In this document: positions 39,254 through 43,249 of the stretch, one piece after another
Position numbering within the stretch: the stretch's first letter is position 1
Layout of the letters: every line of letters begins with the position of its first letter
Origin: Kribbella turkmenica
GTDB taxonomy: Bacteria > Actinomycetota > Actinomycetes > Propionibacteriales > Kribbellaceae
Length of the DNA: 43,249 nucleotides
Assembly (NCBI RefSeq): GCF_004348725.1
Contig: NZ_SMKR01000047.1
Location: 1 to 43,249 of the forward strand
Reading direction: 5' to 3'
Position numbers and translations under genes: made by a program
The notes under the pieces: model-generated
Told to the model about the DNA's origin: nothing
Seen by the model: the letters and a program-made list of their open reading frames with translations, nothing else
The model's database searches: none

Positions 39254-40023
39254 GGCTCGCCGTCTGTGCCGAGATGGTCTTCACCGAACTGCCGTTCGTG
39301 GAGCGGGTGGAACGCATTCATGCCGCCGGTTTCGACGTCGAGCTGTGGGACTGGACAACCAAGGACATTGCCGGACTGAAGCGGACCGGTGCCAATTTCT
39401 CGTCCATGACCGGCTATGTCGGCGGGTCGCTCACCCATGACCAGGACCGGCTGCTGGACACCGCGGAACAATCCGTTCACACCGCGCTCGAGCTCGGGAT
39501 TCCGCGGCTCAATCTGCACGGCACCGAGCTCGACGACCGCGGGCTGCCGGTGATTCCGCGGTACGACGTGACCGGCGCGGACTGGCTGACCGCCGCCCGC
39601 ACGCTGGAACGGCTGGCCGAGCTCGCGGACCGGTACGACGTGATGTTCGTGCTGGAGAACCTGAACGCCGAGGTCGACCATCCCGGCGTACCGTTCGGCA
39701 AAGCGGCGGACACGCTCGCGCTGGTGCGGGCCGTCGACCATCCGCGGCTGCGGTTGATGCTCGACCTGTACCACGCGCAGATCGGCGAGGGGAATCTGAT
39801 CGAGCTGATCGGGAAGGCGTTCCCGTATCTCGGTGAGATCCAGGTGGCCGACGTCCCCGGCCGCTGCGAACCCGGGACCGGCGAGATCAACTACCCGGCG
39901 ATCGCGGCCGCACTGCGAATGCACGATTACCACGGCACGGTCGGCCTCGAGGCGTTCGCCGCGGGCGACAGTGATCTCGCGCTCAAGCGTTTCCGGGACG
40001 CCTTCACAAAGGAAGAGATCTGA
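39250..40023 (+). CDS. Hydroxypyruvate isomerase-like TIM barrel (Hyi family)
   Basis: A 257-aa xylose-isomerase-like TIM barrel near the 258-aa length of E. coli Hyi. Seen: AVCAEMVFTELPFVERVERIHAAGFDVELWDW, LNLHGTELDDRG, VLENLNAEVDHPG, LMLDLYHAQIGEGNLIELI, EIQVADVPGRCEPGTGEINY and a terminal VGLEAFA. The Glu/Asp/His/Glu set fits the metal site of this family. Coupled to the preceding dehydrogenase (ATGA), it probably isomerises that enzyme's keto product. True hydroxypyruvate activity is not implied. Confidence 0.88.
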   Translation: MRLAVCAEMVFTELPFVERVERIHAAGFDVELWDWTTKDIAGLKRTGANFSSMTGYVGGSLTHDQDRLLDTAEQSVHTALELGIPRLNLHGTELDDRGLPVIPRYDVTGADWLTAARTLERLAELADRYDVMFVLENLNAEVDHPGVPFGKAADTLALVRAVDHPRLRLMLDLYHAQIGEGNLIELIGKAFPYLGEIQVADVPGRCEPGTGEINYPAIAAALRMHDYHGTVGLEAFAAGDSDLALKRFRDAFTKEEI

Positions 40024-40070
40024 TCAAATCACGGTGGTGGGTCGACGGATCAGGGTGAAGGCTTCAAGAT

Positions 40071-40820
40071 GTGCCCATGAGCACCGTGCAGGTCCGGGTC
40101 GATCGGAGCAGTCGTACGCCGTTGCACGTGCAGTTGGCGCAGCAACTCGAGGCGGCGATCCAGGGTGGGGAGCTGCCGGTCGGGTCGCGGCTGAGCAACG
40201 AGGTCGACCTGGCCGAGACGTACGGGCTGAGCCGGCCGACGGTGCGGCAGGCGATCGCCCGGCTGGTCGACCAGGGGCTGCTCGTCCGCAAGCGCGGCGT
40301 CGGCACCCAGGTGGTCGGCAACTCGGGTCAGGTACGGCGCTCCCTCGAGCTCACCAGCCTGTACGACGATCTCGCTGCCGCGCACCGCAAGCCGGAGACC
40401 GACGTACTGCGGTTCGGAATCGCCCCGGCGACCGCGGAGGTCGCCACTGCGCTGCAGATCGAGCAGGGCGACCGGGTGCTCAGGCTGGAGCGGTTGCGCC
40501 GGGCGGACGGTGAGCCGCTCGCCTTGATGCGCAACTGGCTGCCACCGGAACTGCTGGAGACTGATCCGGCCACGCTGGCCGAGCGCGGGCTGTACGCGTT
40601 GCTGCGGGCCGAGGGGGTGCGGCTGAAGGTCGCGCACCAGACCATCTCCGCCCTTCCGGCGACCGCCGAGCAGGCCCGGCTGCTGTCGGAGGAGCCGGGT
40701 GTTCCGCTGCTGGCGACCACCCGGATCACGTACGACGACCACGGTCAGCCGGTCGAGTACGGCTCGCACCTGTTCCGGGCGAGCCGGTACGCGTTCGAGC
40801 ACACGCTCGTCCATCGCTGA
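40071..40820 (+). CDS. GntR/HutC-family regulator, paralogue of the inositol regulator
   Basis: A 249-aa regulator: GntR winged helix at about 12-75 (PLHVQLAQQLEAAIQGG; SRPTVRQAIARLVDQGLLVRKRGVGTQV) and UTRA domain at about 95-245 (LALMRNWLPP; YGSHLFRASRYAFEH). It resembles the protein at 17521 along its whole length, including the shared ELTSLYDDL and MRNWLPP stretches. GTG 40071 has AAGG 9 bases upstream; ATG 40077 is an alternative. It starts 47 bases after the TIM-barrel gene on the same strand, so it may be cotranscribed and control that operon, or the inositol genes. Confidence 0.88.
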   Translation: MPMSTVQVRVDRSSRTPLHVQLAQQLEAAIQGGELPVGSRLSNEVDLAETYGLSRPTVRQAIARLVDQGLLVRKRGVGTQVVGNSGQVRRSLELTSLYDDLAAAHRKPETDVLRFGIAPATAEVATALQIEQGDRVLRLERLRRADGEPLALMRNWLPPELLETDPATLAERGLYALLRAEGVRLKVAHQTISALPATAEQARLLSEEPGVPLLATTRITYDDHGQPVEYGSHLFRASRYAFEHTLVHR

Positions 40821-40822
40821 CC

Positions 40823-40842
40823 GATTGCAACAAGCTGCAATC
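40823..40842. terminator. Inverted repeat after the GntR gene
   Basis: GATTGCA-ACAAGC-TGCAATC, perfect 7-bp arms, 2 bases after the gntR stop. It could be a weak terminator or, being only moderately stable, an operator for the tad genes 165 bases on. Confidence 0.4.
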
Positions 40843-41006
40843 CGGTAGATCTGGCTGTGAGCTCGCCGATACCCTCGGTGAGCCTTTCGCGGGTCATGGT
40901 TGTCCACAGATGGCCGGGACCGGGTGGCGCGGCCGCCTTCGTGATTGAAAGGATGGTCGCGCATGGTGACCGAACGGTCGCCGGACGGACACACACGGGG
41001 AGACGG

Positions 41007-42287
41007 ATGACAGCCGACAGACTCGCCGCGCGCCGGTCGGGCTGGGACGGTGCCGTCGACATCATCGACGCCCAGGTGCGCGACGTCGTCCGCCGGGAGG
41101 GCATCGATCCGCTCCGTGACCCCGGCTCGGTCAGCGCGATCGTCGCCACCGTCGTCCGGGAGTACGACGAGCGCAGTCTCACCGGCGTGGTCCCGCCGAT
41201 CGGTGACGTCGAGGCGGTCAGCCGGGAGGTGCACGACCGGGTGGCCGGCTTCGGCCCCCTGCAGCGGTACCTGGACGACCCGGCGATCGAGGAGATCTGG
41301 ATCAACGAGCCGTCGCGGGTGTTCATCGCCCGCGACGGCAGGCACGAGCTGACCACCACCGTGCTGACCGACGAAGAGGTCGGCGACCTGGTCGAGCGGA
41401 TGCTGAAGACGACCGGCCGGCGGATCGACGTCTCCCAGCCGTTCACGGACGCCCGGCTGCCGGACGGCAGCCGGGTGCACATCGTGCTCGGCGGCATCAC
41501 GCAGAAGCATGCCGCGATCAACATCCGGAAGTTCACCGTGCGGGCGACCCGGCTGAGTGACCTGGTCGCGCTCGGCTCGCTCACCCCGCACGCGGCTGCG
41601 GTGCTGGACGCGGCCGTCGCCTGCGGGCTGAACATCCTGGTCTCCGGCGGGACGCAGGCCGGCAAGACGACCATGCTGAACGCGCTCGCCGGGTCGATCC
41701 CGGGCAGCGAGCGGGTGATCAGCTGCGAGGAGGTCTTCGAGATCAAGCTGCCGATCCCCGACTGGGTGTCGATGCAGACCCGGCAGGCCGGTCTCGAAGG
41801 CACCGGCGAGGTGCGGTTGCGCGACCTGGTCAAGGAGTCGCTGCGGATGCGGCCGTCCCGCGTGATCGTCGGCGAGGTCCGGGGCGAGGAGTGCCTGGAT
41901 CTCCTGCTGGCGCTGAACAGCGGGCTCCCCGGCATGTGCACGATCCACGCGAACTCGGCCCGCGAGGCGCTGACCAAGATGTGCACGCTGCCGCTGCTCG
42001 CCGGGGAGAACATCGGCTCCCGCTTCGTGCTGCCGACGGTCGCCGGGTGCGTGGACCTCGTCGTCCACCTGGGGATCGGCGCCGACGGGCAGCGGCGGGT
42101 GCGGGAGATCGTGGCGGTCAGCGGGCGGATCGAGGAGCAGGCGATCGAGACCGAGACCTTGTTCGGCACGTACGACGGGCACCTGCGCCGGGCCGAGGGG
42201 CACCTGCCGCATCCGGAGCGCTTCCAGCAGGCCGGGTACTCCGTGACCGGCCTGCTGACCGAGCTGCCGCGAGGGGTGGTGGGCTGA
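41007..42287 (+). CDS. tadA: TadA/CpaF-type secretion ATPase
   Basis: A 426-aa hexameric ATPase that powers assembly of Flp/Tad pili. The N-terminal domain (about 1-120) includes VAGFGPLQRYLDDPAIEEIWINEPSRVFI, typical of CpaF. The RecA-like core has Walker A GGTQAGKTTM with Lys220, an acidic box ISCEEVFEIKL, Walker B VIVGEVRGEE at about 286-295, and MCTIHANSAREAL with the His box. ATG 41007 has GGGGAG 5 bases upstream; the frame is open further up but reads poorly. A 15-codon ORF (40963-41010) overlaps the start as ATGA and may couple translation. No tadZ/cpaE lies directly upstream. Confidence 0.93.
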   Translation: MTADRLAARRSGWDGAVDIIDAQVRDVVRREGIDPLRDPGSVSAIVATVVREYDERSLTGVVPPIGDVEAVSREVHDRVAGFGPLQRYLDDPAIEEIWINEPSRVFIARDGRHELTTTVLTDEEVGDLVERMLKTTGRRIDVSQPFTDARLPDGSRVHIVLGGITQKHAAINIRKFTVRATRLSDLVALGSLTPHAAAVLDAAVACGLNILVSGGTQAGKTTMLNALAGSIPGSERVISCEEVFEIKLPIPDWVSMQTRQAGLEGTGEVRLRDLVKESLRMRPSRVIVGEVRGEECLDLLLALNSGLPGMCTIHANSAREALTKMCTLPLLAGENIGSRFVLPTVAGCVDLVVHLGIGADGQRRVREIVAVSGRIEEQAIETETLFGTYDGHLRRAEGHLPHPERFQQAGYSVTGLLTELPRGVVG

Positions 42288-43147
42288 TGGGGCTGCTGCT
42301 GGGACTGTTCTTCGGGATCGGCCTGCTGCTGATCATCTGGACGTTCGTGGCGCCGGCCGAAAACGGGCCGGCGGGCGACGGGCGGCTGGTCGCGCGCAGC
42401 CGCGAGCTGCTCGCGAGCGCGGGTGTCGAGGGCGTGACGCCGGGCGCGTTCGTCGGGGCGTGCGTGATCACCGCCATCGTCGGGTTCGTGGTGATGTTCG
42501 TGGTGTCCGGTGCGTGGCCGATCGGTGGGGTGTTCGGGCTGATGGCGGGCGGGTTGCCGGTCGCCTTGCTGCGGAGCCGGGCGCGGAAGCGGCTCGCGGA
42601 GTTCCGGGAGCTGTGGCCGGACGTGGTGGACAACATCGCATCCGCGGTCCGGGCGGGGCTGTCGTTGTCGGAGGCCCTCGCCCAGGTGGGCGAGCGCGGT
42701 CCGCTGCCGTTGCGGGACCCGTTCCGCCGGTTCGGTGCGGACTACGCGTCGACCGGGCGGTTCGCCGATTCGCTCGACCGGTTGAAGGCGCGGCTCGCGG
42801 ATCCCGTCGGCGACCGGGTGGTGGAGGCGTTGCGGATCGCCCGTGAGGTCGGCGGTGGTGATCTCGGCCGGTTGCTGCGCTCGTTGTCGACCTTCCTCCG
42901 CGACGACGCACGGACGAGGTCCGAGCTCGAGTCCCGCCAGTCCTGGTCCGTCAACGGCGCCCGCGTCGCCGTCGCCGCGCCGTGGCTGGTCCTCGCGCTG
43001 CTCTCCTTCCAGGGCGACGTCATCCAGCGCTACAACTCCCCGATGGGTGCGCTGATCATCGCCATCGGTGCGGTCGTCTGCCTGATCGCGTACCGGGTCA
43101 TGCTCCGCATCGGCCGGCTCCCCGAGCCCGAGCGGGTGCTCCGATGA
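42287..43147 (+). CDS. tadB: TadB-type pilus assembly membrane protein
   Basis: A 286-aa type II secretion F-domain protein that works with TadA in the inner membrane. Hydrophobic segments: about 3-22, 48-66, 70-84 and two near the C-terminus (about 225-242, 250-270). The T2SSF domain (about 100-225) holds FRELWPDVVDNIASAVRAGLSLSEALAQVGERGP, a standard TadB/C signature. Start overlaps the tadA stop by one base (TGATG). Its stop overlaps a 24-codon ORF that leads into the next gene. Confidence 0.9.
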   Translation: MGLLLGLFFGIGLLLIIWTFVAPAENGPAGDGRLVARSRELLASAGVEGVTPGAFVGACVITAIVGFVVMFVVSGAWPIGGVFGLMAGGLPVALLRSRARKRLAEFRELWPDVVDNIASAVRAGLSLSEALAQVGERGPLPLRDPFRRFGADYASTGRFADSLDRLKARLADPVGDRVVEALRIAREVGGGDLGRLLRSLSTFLRDDARTRSELESRQSWSVNGARVAVAAPWLVLALLSFQGDVIQRYNSPMGALIIAIGAVVCLIAYRVMLRIGRLPEPERVLR

Positions 43148-43218
43148 CCCCCGAGAAGCACGCGTCCTGCCGGGGCCGGCCGGCCGGCCGGCGCGTTGAA
43201 CGGTGGCGGCCGGCATGA
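43144..43218 (+). CDS. 24-aa bridging ORF between tadB and the next gene
   Basis: ATG 43144 overlaps the tadB stop (ATGA) and the ORF's own TGA (43216-43218) overlaps the next ATG (43215) in the same way. The product is Arg-rich without known features (MTPEKHASCRGRPAGRRVER and four more residues). It has no strong ribosome site of its own. It is more likely a translational bridge than a functional protein, and could be chance. Compare 23221-23364. Confidence 0.3.
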   Translation: MTPEKHASCRGRPAGRRVERWRPA

Positions 43219-43249
43219 GTCCGATGGTGCTGGGGGCACTGCTGGGCGG
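43215..43249 (+). CDS. Start of a tadC-like gene (cut by window end)
   Basis: ATG 43215 begins MSPMVLGALLG, a hydrophobic start consistent with the first helix of TadC, the expected next gene after tadB. Only 11 codons are visible, so the identity rests on position. Confidence 0.55.
   Translation, partial: MSPMVLGALLG

Noticed and set aside
40745-43216. Long reverse open frames opposite tadA and tadB
   Set aside because: Both forward genes have full family motifs; the reverse products are Arg/Ser/Thr-rich shadows.
1-43249. tRNA, rRNA, IS element, prophage or integrase signature
   Set aside because: No cloverleaf, rRNA-like stretch, transposase motif or terminal inverted repeat was seen; composition is even apart from short AT-rich promoter islands.

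Overview
The window is high-GC (about 70 percent), densely coding DNA with many GTG starts, ATGA/GTGA stop-start overlaps and apparently leaderless promoters, which is typical of an actinomycete. The gene mix (fungalysin-type secreted protease, giant NAD-glutamate dehydrogenase, inositol regulon with a Cgl0159-type aldolase, many Gfo/Idh/MocA and LacI/GntR genes, a Tad pilus operon) suggests Kribbella or a relative. That assignment is inference; no rRNA or other phylogenetic marker is present. I saw no tRNA, rRNA, IS element or CRISPR array.

Layout. (1) 0.2-4.1 kb: a small membrane protein faces a large secreted M36 metalloprotease across a strong shared terminator. (2) 4.4-6.0 kb: a two-gene unit, a one-TM small protein plus a 401-aa protein with an HExxH motif; neither belongs to a family I can name with certainty. 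(3) 6.0-12.1 kb: stress and housekeeping genes: two MarR regulators with readable operators, a Tat-exported DyP peroxidase with a His-rich insert, an APH-like kinase, a SAM methyltransferase and an NmrA-like reductase divergent from its MarR. (4) 12.4-17.2 kb: the 1620-aa NAD-dependent glutamate dehydrogenase.

(5) 17.5-31.8 kb: a complete myo-inositol utilisation cluster. A HutC-type GntR regulator is divergent from dehydrogenase, IolE-like, iolC, aldolase, iolB, iolD and a second IolE-like gene, followed by a sugar ABC importer (lipoprotein, permease, single-domain ATPase), iolG and iolA. Together they import inositol, oxidise it (IolG), dehydrate it (IolE-like), hydrolyse the ring (IolD), isomerise (IolB), phosphorylate (IolC), cleave (the Cgl0159-like protein in place of IolJ) and oxidise malonate semialdehyde to acetyl-CoA (IolA). 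A 47-codon ORF overlaps iolB at one end and iolD at the other.

(6) 31.9-40.8 kb: a 37-aa basic protein, a LysR/GATase-like divergent pair, and a second carbohydrate-type cluster: Gfo/Idh, PhyH-like dioxygenase, two convergent LacI regulators, another Gfo/Idh with a Hyi-like TIM barrel, and a second HutC-type GntR paralogous to the inositol one. Its substrate cannot be read from sequence. (7) 41.0-43.2 kb: start of a Tad/Flp pilus operon (tadA, tadB, start of a tadC-like gene) running off the right end.

The most unusual items are the bridging ORFs with stop-start overlaps, the His-rich peroxidase insert under an iron-box-like palindrome, the HExxH two-gene unit, a near-perfect 35-bp palindrome that is both LysR coding sequence and a likely terminator, and several unusually clear operators.
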